A stretch of DNA of 64,000 bases, taken from positions 13,268,001 to 13,332,000 of the forward strand of contig JAYKYS010000012.1 of NCBI GenBank assembly GCA_036924285.1. The letters are read 5' to 3'. Below the pieces are notes generated by a model. The model saw nothing but the letters and a program-made list of their open reading frames with translations, did not search any database and was not told where the DNA came from. The translations under genes were made by a program, and so were the position numbers. The DNA is from Asterella californica (lineage: Eukaryota; Streptophyta; Marchantiopsida; Marchantiales; Aytoniaceae). Shown here piece by piece: positions 44,551-55,880 of this stretch (positions are counted from its first letter, which is position 1; each line of letters starts with the position of its first letter).

Positions 44551-45262
44551 TCACTTGCAACAAGATAGAAGTTCGAAATATACATGGAAAAAAACTTATA
44601 TACGATTATGGTGCTTGCGGTCTAGAACTTTTGGAGTGGTCTTGAGGACACAACTGTCAGAAGTGAGGCAAAGGGTATGTAGCATCAGTCTATTCACTTA
44701 AATGAGATTAGTTTATTTTTCTGGGATATTTGAGAGTCAATTTATAAGACAAAGTTTTTAGACTGCGGTACATTTCGATCACAAAAGTGAAACTTTCCAA
44801 GAACAGTTTTGGGATTTTAACTTATTCAGTTTGACCTGATTTCTTGAAATCAAATTGTAACTCAATGGAAATAAAATGTGGACAATGAAGTCAAGAATCC
44901 AAAACAAATAAACCATAAAAGGTTATATTGAAAAACTTCACAATCTGTGTGACAAATATTCTACTCACGAGTTGGATATAAATATCACATTATAAATTTA
45001 TTCAAAAATGATTAGACGAACTAGTAGTACAAACAAGAACTCCTTACTTAAGGCTGTGAAGAGTATCTGAGACTCAAATGCAAGACTATACAGAATCTTA
45101 GTTTTACTCATCAAAGTTAATCTCAAACTAAAATATAGTGACATCTATTCTTGCATAATCTGGAAAGTGGCACAACTGCCTCTCTAGCTTTCGGTGATAT
45201 TGAAATCATTTTTGATAATTTGTCTGTGGAACGAGACTCAGTTGTCTCTTCCCGTGATGGTA
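44551..45262. other. No gene recognised
   Basis: AT-rich DNA without frames or motifs of note. Confidence 0.4.
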
Positions 45263-45649
45263 TCAGCTTCTTGTAACCAGTCCTATGATTTGTTTGTGAC
45301 CGAAAGAATCATGAAGCAAATCTCCATCTGGATCTTCTACTTGCTCCAAACAAGTTAACATCATTTTCCAATAAGATAAGGGATACATCTTGTATCTCTT
45401 GGATGTCTCATCTGAGTATATTCTATCCAAATATTTAATGAGATTAACCAAGAAAGATTTGACTTCTCCTAGTTTAAGATGAATCATTTTCATCTTTATC
45501 GTCTTCGGATCTCTTTTTGACAGAACATAAGTTCCATCATCTTTTTTCCATAAAGTATACCTTTCCTCGGGTACCCGTCCACCCTCTAAGTCATTCACGT
45601 ATTGGAGGATTGGAACAGTATCCCTCATGGAGAACTTGAAAGCAATCAA
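45263..45649 (-). CDS. Unidentified 128-codon ORF
   Basis: An uninterrupted frame with mixed, protein-like composition: TVPILQYVNDLEGGRVPEER, YTLWKKDDGTYVLSKRD, MIHLKLGEVKSFLVNLIKYL, DPDGDLLHDSFGH. I recognise no family. The frame could be an exon or a relic of a repeat protein. No splice or promoter signal decides between these. Confidence 0.3.
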   Translation of the reverse strand: MIAFKFSMRDTVPILQYVNDLEGGRVPEERYTLWKKDDGTYVLSKRDPKTIKMKMIHLKLGEVKSFLVNLIKYLDRIYSDETSKRYKMYPLSYWKMMLTCLEQVEDPDGDLLHDSFGHKQIIGLVTRS

Positions 45650-46277
45650 GAATCAAAATCGGCTGATCATCATTCACCTCTCTTCCACAGACGCTCGGCT
45701 GCCCGCCGGTTGTCCTTGCATTGGATCGCCGGTCTTTCTCCAATCACCGGACGCTTCAATTCCACAGACGCAGGAGCACTAGTCACCCAAAGTTATGGAT
45801 CGCCGAGGATGGATCTAGAAGGTCACTTGTAAACGATATTTTTTTACGGCGGTCTCCAGCGACTTGTTCGAAATTCCATGCTTTTGGTTTATAAGCAGAG
45901 TGAAATAAAGAAATTTCTTTCCATGAGAATATATATCTGTTACACCTCAAATTTTACGAGTAGATTTTTTTATAAAGTATCTTGGAGAGAATATCTAGGT
46001 CAACTACAATATTTCAGTTACATATTAATTTTTGTACACTCTATATTTCATATAAAAGAGTGAGCAGTAGTATTTTCTCTTCTTCATTTTCATTCATCTT
46101 CTGAAGAGTTTCTCTCATTTCTTCATCTCTCTTGAGTGGAATTTACGGTGCTAGTTGCATGATCTGTGCACTGATCCTTTTCTAGATCGGGGTGATCTAA
46201 GCATTTCTGCTAGTGTCGTGGATGGACTTGGCAAGACGGATATTGTGGTGGAACTGATTTGGAATTCAGTTTGATAT
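45650..46277. other. No gene recognised
   Basis: Short frames only. Some AT-rich sequence just before the hAT relic. No terminal inverted repeats were identified. Confidence 0.4.
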
Positions 46278-47780
46278 ATGTGTTCTATGAGGTTAGTTAA
46301 TTTGAAAGAGTTGGCTCAAGGAAGACAGATTCGTTCGATAGCTAGACAAACCTGGTGCAAAATGGAGAATTTGGAAAAGAACCCTCTCGCATTGAGTTTT
46401 GGAATGGCAGAGGATCAAGAGGAGACAGCTGAAGAGGTTCCAAATATATCTCTATCTTCAAATATGTTACACTCTCAAGAGTCTTTTCACATACAACCAC
46501 AATCCGAGCAAGCAATGTGAGTGGAGGATAAAGATGTCAAACTCAAGGACAAATTGCAGCTATGCTCAATGAAGAACATAAACACCTTGGTGACTTGAAA
46601 TGGAGTCTGGCTCAAGCACAAACTAGGCTACCATTTAGGTGTTTTAGTCATCCGAGCAATATTGATGCGTTCAAGTATACTAAACGGATAGCAGGATACA
46701 CCCTACCTTCTAGTTAGAAGCTGCGGGGTCCACTATTGGAGTATGATGAAAGAGAAAGATCAGAGGAAGATGATCGCTAAAGGAGCAAAATGCAGGATGA
46801 TGGTTACTTATGATGGTTGGACCAATGCTCAAGGTAGATCTTTGATGAACCTAATGACGACTAATCAATTTGGAGAGCTGTTTGTGAAAGCATCCGATGG
46901 AGTAATGTTCTGAACAATATGATATGCATGGTCAATTGTGTGATAGAAGAGATTGAGAAGCTAAGAGCTGAGAAAAAAAAAGTGCTGCAATTTGTAACGG
47001 ACAATGCTGCTGTGAATATCTTGACTCACAAGTTGGTCATGAGCAGATATTCACATATCATATGAGAAGGTTGCATAGCGCATGGGATGGACCTCGTATG
47101 CGAGGATATCAGGAGACTTGATTGGATCACGATGATATTTGATAAATGTTATAAGGTGGTTAAATTTATCAAAAATAATTATCATACAAACACCATGTTT
47201 GTGGACTTCTTTTTAGATGGTTTAACATTGCTGAAACTTGGAGTTACGTGATTTATGAACTTCATTAAGATAGATCGAGCTTACGAGTGGAGATATAGTA
47301 TGAAATAGATGGTGGTGAACGAGAAATGAAAGCATTTCTTGGATTTAGCGAAGGACAAGAAGACACTGGAAGGTGTTTGTGAAGTAGTGGACAACATATT
47401 AGATTATAACATTTGGGACGATTTGCTGGAGTTAAATTTTTCTCATCTTCAAAATTTTACGTCAAGTGGATGCACATATAGAGGGTTTGTCAGACATATT
47501 TTTGGCAGACCTGGATTTTGAAAGAGAAGTTGAGTAGCCACTACAAAAGTCCGAACCTGAAGTCGAGTTGATAACCATGGAGAGATGTGACGAAGTAGTA
47601 CTTACGCTCATGAATCGCTGGAACTCATGGACAAACGAATTGCACACCACTGTAATGCGTTTGACTCTGCAATATATGTATCACGAAGATATTATGGAAG
47701 ATGTGAAAAAAATTAAATGAAAGATGATTTTGTATCACGAAGATATCATGAAAGATGTGAAAAAAAAGAACTGAAAAATA
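46278..47780 (+). pseudogene. hAT-type (DUF659) transposase relic
   Basis: Broken frames together spell a hAT superfamily transposase of the DUF659 group: AKCRMMVTYDGWTNAQGRSL and NLMTTNQFGELFVKASDG near 46790-46900, QFVTDNAAVNILTHKLVMSR near 46990-47045, then EGCIAHGMDLV and a helical C-terminal part with DLAKDKKTLEGVCEVVDNIL (47339 on). Many stops and frameshifts. The catalytic domain would have cut and joined DNA ends; the C-terminal dimerisation region is degraded. A short direct duplication (TATCACGAAGATAT, near 47677 and 47733) lies at the 3' end. Confidence 0.85.
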
Positions 47781-48269
47781 ATTTTTGGAAGTACTGTGCC
47801 TTGTTTGGCGAATGTATGTTGAAACGAGACGTGGAGGGAGTGGAAAAGTACGTCTCGTTGTGTAAACGATATACTTCTTATATATCTTAATCTTCTGGTT
47901 ACTTTTGGATCCCTGTAGATCCAGTTTCCTCTGAATTACAGTGAAAATTACTGGAAACAATGGTATCAAGGTTTGCACGATAAGCCAAAACAATATTTTA
48001 GTTGCCTTTTAGTACATTGCTCTATTTCAGTTAGAGAGAAGACTTACTTGTGCTCGATGTGATATTCTGAAGGAAACTGTCTGACGTTTTATACGGCAAT
48101 TAAGCGGGCATCCTGAGATAAAGTAATCTGCAATTGTGATGGGACCAACATTCGTCTTAATAATCGGGCGGATCTTTACGACGTGAGATTGATTATTTAC
48201 AGACATAATTTATGAATTTCACAGGTCATAAAATGTGTAGGTGTTCCAAGGAAGTCACTGGGAAGAACA
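47781..48269. other. No gene recognised
   Basis: Separates the hAT relic from the FTR1 copy 4 flank. Only short frames are present. Confidence 0.4.
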
Positions 48270-48847
48270 CAGTTACACCATGCTGTAGCGTTGAGTAAAA
48301 GCTTTTAGAAGAAAAGAAAAGAAAAACCTGTGGAGTTGAAAAACCTCGAGATTCCTTCCCCTCCGGCTCTGGACAACAATGTTCAAACGCAGTGTACTTC
48401 CAGCTGACAACTAGTTTTACGTACGGACTCTCCTGTGGGTACGGAGAGCAATTCTTGGCTAGAATGGCCGAAATACATTCTTGCAGTGACTCGCTTGCCG
48501 CCGACATATCAGCTAAACGCCTTGAAGGAGATTGCGCAAGCTGCGTGCCGAGCTCAGTCCCGCTTGCGGCCGACATACGTACCTGATGTTGCTTCGATAG
48601 GAAACTCGAGACGCTCACTTCACCATCATGATCCTGGTCTGCAGGTCCTGAATTGGGCGAGAAATGACTATAAACTGAGTGCGTTTTGGGTACACTCTCA
48701 TCCTGTCTTAAACTTGTGGGGGCGATCTGGGACCGACTTAGCAGGCTGTTTCATCTGCGGGAGGTAAATGTGATTCCTTTGCAGAGACCTGCCCTCTGCT
48801 AGATCTCCTCTAGTCGTGTCTATCAGTCGACACCGCAGTAAGGAAAC
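48270..48847 (+). promoter_or_regulatory. 5' flank of FTR1 copy 4
   Basis: Homologous to the flanks of copies 1, 3 and 5 from about CTGTAGCGTTGA onward (AACAATGTTC, GAGCAATTCTTGGCTAGAAT, GCGCAAGCTGCGTGCCGAGCTC) and to copy 2 from TTGCTTCGATAGGAAACTCG. A TATA-like CTATAAA is at 48668-48674, 178 bp before the ATG. It is the only intact copy with both flanks complete. Confidence 0.65.
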
Positions 48848-49789
48848 ATGGTGGAAGTATTTAGCGTTCCTGCATTCTTCATTCTCTTCCGGGAGACGCT
48901 GGAGGCGTCCATCATCCTGTCGGTTATGCTGTCGCTGCTCAACAAGGTGGTGCCGGACAGGGGAATGCGCAAGAGCCTTCAGAAGCAAGTGTGGCTCGGG
49001 GTGGTGATCGGGGTAGTCCTATCTCTGTGCGCCGCAGCCATCTTCCTCTCCCTCTACTACACAGTTGCTAAAGAAGCCTGGGACAAGTCGGAGCCGCTAT
49101 GGGAAGGTATTCTGAGCATCATTGCCGTGGTGCTCATCACACTCATGGCGTTCTCCATGATCAGGGTAGACACATGGAAGGCCAAGTGGGAGAAGAAGCT
49201 CACGAAAGTGACTGTCGACAGCGTGGAGAAGTACGGAACGCTGCAGAGCACCAGGAGCAAGTACGCACTTTTCCTGATTCCATTTACAGTCGTTCTCCGA
49301 GAGGGAGTGGAGGCGGTCATCTTCTTGGGCGGAATCGGGCTCGAAGGATCGGGGACAGCGTACCCATTGGCGGCAATCACGGGAGCATTGTCTGGAATCG
49401 CAATCGGTTTCGCGCTATACAAGGGAGGCAACCATGTGGCCTTCAGATGGTTCCTGGGTGCATCGACCGTGTTGCTGTTGCTGATCGCAGCTGGTCTCTT
49501 CGCAGGTGGGGTGCATGAATTCGAGGAGTACACGGAGAATGAGAAGAAAGTGTGGGAACTTCACTGCTGCCACCACAAGGCCGATGGCATCTGGAAGCTT
49601 TTGAACGCTGTGGTGGGGTGGCGCGACGAGGCGACAGTGGGTACCCTGACGTCGTACATCGCATACTGGGCCTTCGTGTTGGTTTCTCTCATTGTCTTGC
49701 GTTTCAAGTGGAACAGGGATGCCGAGCGTGAAGCAAGATTGGAAGAAGAAACTCGAGCTCAAGCCGCGGCTTCTGCTGGCTCAGTATAA
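48848..49789 (+). CDS. FTR1: Ftr1-type high-affinity iron permease, copy 4 (intact)
   Basis: Intact 313-codon, single-exon Ftr1 permease. Both REXXE motifs (RETLE 15-19, REGVE 151-155) and the seven-segment layout are retained. It is more diverged than copies 2 and 3 are from each other: FLIAAGLFAFG becomes LLIAAGLFAGG (shared with copy 5), NEKKVWELHCCHHKADG replaces NEKIVWKLHCCHHNANG, and three residues are missing in the charged tail. It thus stands between copies 2/3 and copy 5 in the family history. Role as for copy 2: Fe(III) transport coupled to a ferroxidase in known relatives. Confidence 0.95.
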   Translation: MVEVFSVPAFFILFRETLEASIILSVMLSLLNKVVPDRGMRKSLQKQVWLGVVIGVVLSLCAAAIFLSLYYTVAKEAWDKSEPLWEGILSIIAVVLITLMAFSMIRVDTWKAKWEKKLTKVTVDSVEKYGTLQSTRSKYALFLIPFTVVLREGVEAVIFLGGIGLEGSGTAYPLAAITGALSGIAIGFALYKGGNHVAFRWFLGASTVLLLLIAAGLFAGGVHEFEEYTENEKKVWELHCCHHKADGIWKLLNAVVGWRDEATVGTLTSYIAYWAFVLVSLIVLRFKWNRDAEREARLEEETRAQAAASAGSV

Positions 49790-51575
49790 TCGGGAGATCA
49801 CTCTAGGTGTAAGTAGGTCGTTCATATATTCACCTTCAAAGGAAAAGCACAAAATGCTCCAAAGGATTGACGTTAACGGAGACGTTTATAAAAAATGTAT
49901 CACCGATCCCCTCGAACTTATGCACTTAGGGTGAGTTCTTTCTGACACTTAATTGCAGGCAGCTGCAGTCGAATACTGGTTTCATATCTGCCTGAAGCTG
50001 GAGAATGGGCACGTCCATTGACTTAATGACGAGCCACATCTTTACGGTGCCTGTTAGCTTTTGCCTCGCGATGCAGGAATTGTCGAAGGTCAGACTGATT
50101 ACGTGTGTACCAGTTGAAAGGACCTACACACGTTGAAAGGACCGCGCGGTGAAGTTACTGGTCCAGGAACCAAGTCATCGCAGACACTGTCCCCTGCAGG
50201 AACTCCGAAAGAAATTAGTGATCATTTCCCTGCCTAGATTCAAAATGGGTCACTAGAATAGAAGAAAATTTAGATTTCAGGGTGAGCTTTCAGTCGACAA
50301 TAGCTAGGTTTGTTTCAGCATTCGTTAAAAGAGAGAATTGCGTGAAGCGAGTCTTGCTAAAAGCTTGCAATTGCATCGGTCGTGAAACTTGGCGTTTCGA
50401 TTCATCCAACTGTGTAGTGTGAAGATTCTCAATTAAATATTGCTGTCATGTGACGTTAACATTCAACGAAAGTGCAGTTCTGGTAACTAAGTAGTTGAGA
50501 CTGCCTACATGTTGCATGCATCCAGATTGAGGCTCCCGAATATCTGCAAAGCTGATTCTGTAACTGGGCATGCAGATCAAGATAGTCTTGTGAATTTGAT
50601 GTCTCTGTTTCCACGTTATGTTTTGTTCAAAAACAAATCTATATGAAGGTTTTCTAAACATCAAACTTTGATGGTCACCAGTCAATTGCAATGTACAGTT
50701 TCGCAAATTGTCTCTTCAAATACCATCTCCTAGATGAAACTCCATTGCAGTAGAAAGTGGATATAACATCCAGTACTTTGGGATAAAATCTTTGGTGCAC
50801 ACTTCTCTGAACTATCCATTCTGATACTGTTAGACCACGAGAAACTGGTTTCATTTGTAGTACCGCGCAGCTGAATCCGCAGACTGTTAATGATCATGAA
50901 GAAGCTGTAAACTTACAACGGCCCATGATCAGCACCATATATACAGAGGTGCACTGTCTCCATGTGCATCGCTTCGCTCCTTTAACTGTGGCGAGTACCT
51001 GTTCTGTTTTTGGACCTCTTTACTGCTGATAGCTGTTACTGTCTGGGGACAGTTTGATCATGAGCACATGTGATGAACATGGACCTCTACGGACAGACAC
51101 AAGTTTCCCCGTAACTATGTTTTATATCCATGTTAGTTTAGTTGAAACAGTGAGAACACATGTCACGTCACTTATGTAGTTCGAATTATATCGTTTAAAA
51201 TGAAAAAGCAATATTAAATATCCACAAAATTTATATGATAACACTTCAAGTTCACTTCGAGTGATAGGAAATTTGAGATTGGAAACTATTCTTCCACCTT
51301 CGTACATGAGGAACGTGAAAAATTTTTTCTGGTAAAGTAAATGTAAAAAGATTACTTGTCAAGATATAACTTTTTTTTAAGTTCATACCAACAAAAGAAA
51401 CAGGCATAGTTTAAAATGTGACAGGAAAGTTTAACGTTTATTCAGTTTGTACATTTCCCACGTAAGCGCCAGATAAGTAAACCAAACTTCTACATCTCTA
51501 AACCAAACTGCTACATCTCTAGTTCAGCAGAATCTTATAACATACTCTATGAACTAATCTCCCAACTGAGCATCC
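49790..51575 (+). repeat. 3' flank of FTR1 copy 4
   Basis: About 1.8 kb homologous to the copy 2 flank (36014-36958, direct; 36983-37545, inverted) and to the orphan flank 42140-43990. This is the most complete version of the ancestral downstream DNA in the window. No conserved open frame spans the homologues, so it looks non-coding. Confidence 0.85.
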
Positions 51576-53164
51576 GGCTCGTGCCGGATAATTATCGTTA
51601 AGTAGAACAGAGCGCAGTTCACACAGTGGAACGTATACCTTCAACTTTGTGCAGTTATCTGTTACCATGCATCACGACGGGGTGTGAAGTCGCGGTCGAC
51701 CGTGAACAGTTGAGTGAGAATACTCAGTGTGAACTACGACTCAACTGTAAACAAACAACACGTTTCAACCGGAAATATTTGAACGAACGATTGCTCGTAG
51801 TGAGAGAGGGTTCACTGTTCGTGTTAGCAACGAGCGATTCCTCGTAGTTGAGAGAGGGTTCAGTGTTCTTGTTAGGGAACGACTTAGAGCTCAGAGTTGC
51901 AACTTGTAAACAAGACTGCAGAGCCGTTACTTCTGATCCAGTCGCCGCTTTCCCGAACTTGTTACGTATCCCAAACTTTTAGTTTTCTTTGTAATCAAGA
52001 ATGCATGCATGCGAATTATTTAGCCGCTTGCAATTGAGCCTTCCGTTCTCATGGTTAGTCAGACTCTAGAGGTCGTATATAGCATCCACACTTCAGATCG
52101 AGTGTTGTAGTGCTGAATCTGTATCACGTTCGTTACTTCGTACTGATCATGAACTTGAAATGAGGACTGTACAGACCAGTTTTCACTATCATTCTTCAAA
52201 ATTTTTGGTGTATTGAGTAGTTGGTTAATAATCTCTTACCCTAAAAATAACGGCATGCGCAGCAGCACCAACAATTAAAATCCCACCAATCGAGGAGACA
52301 TGTGATATGTAAAAAGAGACAGTTACGAACTACGTGACTGGGGTATGAGCCTCAAGCTGCGCAATAAGCGCAACTTTGGCATGCACAGATCGACGTTTGT
52401 CATTCACTCTCAATCCCAAGCACCTGCACTTATCACACTTCTATTGGCACAAAACTCGTTTATATCGACGATTAACGTACAAACAACAGTTGCAGGAGTT
52501 TTGAAATTTCTAAAATACGTGGTGTTTGCTTCTTACTCGAGCTCTACCCTCGACTCCCTAGTAACCGTCAAATTTATGTCCCTAGTTGGCTCATGAAATC
52601 GCAAGCACAAGATACGTTTCCAAGTTCTTTCATGATCATCATGAAAGCTATGACATGTATGGCAAATTTCTATGGAACATCATGCGGAATCCTTTATAAT
52701 GCATATATACTTCTTGGTTACCAAATACTGAGTGAACTCTCTGTCTCAACCTCGACCCACCTCTATTTCTTAACACTCCCTGTACATGTTAAATTGGCGC
52801 CGTCCCTTTCTCTGTTTTCTCTCTCGTCCATGCTACGGAAACCCTAAACGTCAATTAAAGCAAGATACTCGGCTGTCCATTACTACGGATCCTGGACTGT
52901 ACTTTGTACAGTGAAAATCCGAATTTCTGAATGCAGGGACATATGAAGTAGGATTTCTCCCTGTTGATGTCCAAATGTATCTATGGATATGGTTCCACTC
53001 AGGTATTATCCCTAAGAGTTGTAACACAAGTAGGAATCCGAGTCTCTTCCACTAGATGCTATATCGATATCGTTTCCCCCTGTGCATCCGAGTAATGCAC
53101 ATATATATACGGACGTCCACCTTCAATTAAGCTCACTTGCAATTGACGTCCACAAAGTCCTAGC
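51576..53164. other. No gene recognised; small tandem duplication
   Basis: A 47-bp unit (CGATT.CTCGTAGT.GAGAGAGGGTTCA...) is duplicated at about 51788-51882. A small hairpin (ATCCGGC/GCCGGAT) lies near 51571-51588. Open frames at 52345-52847 have no recognisable motif. Confidence 0.45.
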
Positions 53165-53218
53165 ATGCCCACTAAGAGTATTCGTGGAGTACAGATATTG
53201 CTTATCTTGCTAACAACC

Positions 53219-54151
53219 TTAAGGTTCCGACATAACGTGGCTACCGCGTTGGTTTTCTACTTCATGATCAGCTGCAGTTCCTTCTCGCTCGACGTCTCTG
53301 CTCCACTTCCATCGAAGGACAATAAGAGACACCAACACGAAAGCCCAGTACGCGAAGTACGACGTAAGGGTGACCACCGTTGCCTCGTCGCGCCACCCCA
53401 CCACAGCGTTCAAAGGCTTTCAGATGCCATTGCCTTTGTGGTGGCAGCAGTGCAGTTCCCACACCTTCTTCTCATTCTCCGTGTACTCCTCGCCCCACCT
53501 GCGAAGAGACCAGCTGCGATTAGCAACAGCAACACGGTCGATGCTCCCCGAAACCATCTGAACGCTACATGGTTGCCTCCCTTATACAACGCGAATCCGA
53601 TGGCTATTCCACACAGCGTTCCCGTGATGGCTGCCAATGGGTACGCTGTCCCTGATCCTTCGAGCCCGATTCCTCCCAAGAAGATCACCGCCTCCACTCG
53701 AGAACGATTGTAAATGGTATCAGGAAAAGTGTGTACTGTACAGCGTTTACTGGAAAAGTGTGTACTGGACAGCGTTCCGTACTTCTCCACGCTGTCGACC
53801 GTCACTTTCGTGAGCTTTTTCTCCCACTTGGCCTTCCATGTGTCCACCCTGATCATAGAGAACGCCATGAGTGTGATGAGCACCACGGCGATCAAGCTCA
53901 GAATGCCCTCCCATAGCGCCTCGGACTCGTCCCACGCTTCTTTCGCAACGGTGTAGTAGAGGGAGAGGAAGATGGCTGCGACGCACAGAGACAGGACCAC
54001 CCAGATCACCACCCCGAGCTACACTTGCTTCTGCAGGTTCCTGCGCACTGCCCTGTCTTGCACCACCTTGTTCAGCAGCAACAGCATCACCGAGAGAAAG
54101 ATGGATGCCTCCAGCGTCTCTCGGAACAGGAACGCTAAATACTTCCACCGT
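53219..54151 (-). pseudogene. FTR1: Ftr1-type iron permease, copy 5, multiply broken
   Basis: Recognisable Ftr1 from end to end but with several independent lesions. The start codon is ACG (54149-54151). About 14 bp are missing in the first membrane segment just before RETLE. Trp49 is TAG. Around 53700-53765 the second REXXE region has a deletion and a local duplication (GTGTACTG...CAGCG). About 10 bp are lost in the HEFEEY region. Its C-terminal end (...VENQRGSHVMSEP) is the type found on copy 1, unlike copies 2-4. The oldest and most decayed member of the cluster. Confidence 0.93.
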
Positions 54152-54810
54152 GTTTCTGACTGTGGTGTTGACTGATAGATAGGTCTAGAGCAGATCTAGC
54201 AGAGGGCAGGTCAGTGCAAAGGAATCACATTTACCTACCACAGCTGAAATATACAACAGCCTGCTAAGTCGATCCCAGATCGCCCCAGGCCTAGGATGAG
54301 AGTGTACCCAGAAGGCACGCAACATTCTTACATCCATTAAAGACCTACAAGATGAACTGCGCGTCTCGAGTTTGCTATCGAAGCAACGGCGCGAGGTACG
54401 TTTGTCGGACCGAAGCAGAACTGAGCTCGCGCGGCACGCAGCTTGCGCATGCTCCAGAATAGCTTATAGCTGATATATCGGGGCCAATTGCAAGTCAATG
54501 GCAAAATCAAGTTCAGACATTTCACCCAACAATTGCTCTCCGTACCAACAAGATCGATCTGAAAGGACGGTCCGTGCTTGGAACCGGATATTAGCTGGAA
54601 GTATGTATCGGATGTACACTGCGTTGAACATTGTTGTTCTCCAGTGTCCGAGGGTAGTGTCCAGAGTCAACCTTACACTACGGTAGTGTGTTCGATCGCG
54701 ACTTCCTCAGATAATGCCTTATCTGCCAGTCTGGTAATCACCTCAAATAAGAGTAGGTGCTATCCTGGCAGGCTTTTCCTCTTGCAACTGTGTACATGTG
54801 CTTTCGTTAC
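54152..54810 (-). promoter_or_regulatory. 5' flank of FTR1 copy 5, TATA-like box lost
   Basis: Homologous to the other FTR1 flanks and, over its distal part, best to the orphan flank at 11000-11455. Where other copies have CTATAAG before TTGAGTGCC, this one reads AAGAATGTTGCGTGCC, so the box is gone. Fits loss of function. Confidence 0.65.
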
Positions 54811-55579
54811 TATTGTTTGTGACTAATTTCCGTATCTCTTCATTCGACATCGGATGACAGCTACAGCGACAATTCTGCTCAAGCTGTCGCGTGTGTCCTA
54901 AACGTACCCAGCATACTCACCCCGTAGCTAGCTATATGTAGATCTACATGTATCAAAATACCTTGTGCATCTGAGCGTCTAGTAGAATATCCGCCAGTAC
55001 AACTGTTCTTTTGCTGCTACTGTCGATCGAGTTCATCTGACAAGGTAAAGTGAAGGTGTAAAAGAAACATTAAGTTAAACCTTTAGTAGTCAAATGCGAG
55101 CCAGGGCCGGGCTTCAGCTATGAGTAGTTGCTACCTCTACAATTTACACTCTCAGTTCATCTCAACTCAATTAAATACCCTTTTAGATCTTAACATGCTA
55201 ATTAATCTATTCACAAAAATGAAACTTTGCATAGTCCCAAAATTGGTATCCAAATAGTCATGAATGTATTCTAAATGTAATACTTATGTTATCCAAATGT
55301 GCCATTCCGTTTTAAAAGTTTTAATGGGGTAATTACAAATAAATCATTTTATAATAAATACTATTTATCTTACCATAGTTATAATTAATTATTAAATTAT
55401 ATACACTATTCTAATCATATATATTTTTTATTATAAGAAAACAAGAACGGATAATGAGTATAATATATATATTATGGAATGATAAGGCATTCATACATAA
55501 ACATTTATATATAGCAAATAAAACAAGATCAATTATCATAAGTTTAGAGGTTAAATGTGATCAGTTGAAATATAATATA
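54811..55579. other. AT-rich spacer, no gene
   Basis: From about 55150 the sequence is strongly A+T rich with TATATA runs near 55460-55500. No coding or RNA feature was seen. Confidence 0.45.
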
Positions 55580-55880
55580 AATCACCGTTCTAAAGCCTAG
55601 ACCCAGACGGACATCACGGACGATTAGACCGCTAGGTGTGTTGCAGACACCGTTTAAGACTTTGGACTTTATGAAAAGTCTCCCCAAGTCATGTTGTGAC
55701 TTGTTCATGTTTTGAGATTTAAGAAATGTTGAGCTTGAAAGTTAGGGAGATGATCTGGCTCCAGTCCAAACATGGTAATGATAAGTGTGATTGTGGTTTG
55801 CATGTTAGCAATTGAGAGTTTCATGACGTACTGAGCAAGAGCTTCCATTGGCACAACAAGACGATAGGTGCACAAAAACT
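55580..55880 (-). repeat. Gypsy-linked dispersed repeat (copy at 7428-7765)
   Basis: Homologous to 7428-7765. Here it joins RT coding on the minus strand, so it follows RT in the element's orientation. On the minus strand it reads VAPxEALxQ...KL-like frames in both copies, which may be decayed pol sequence. Confidence 0.65.
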
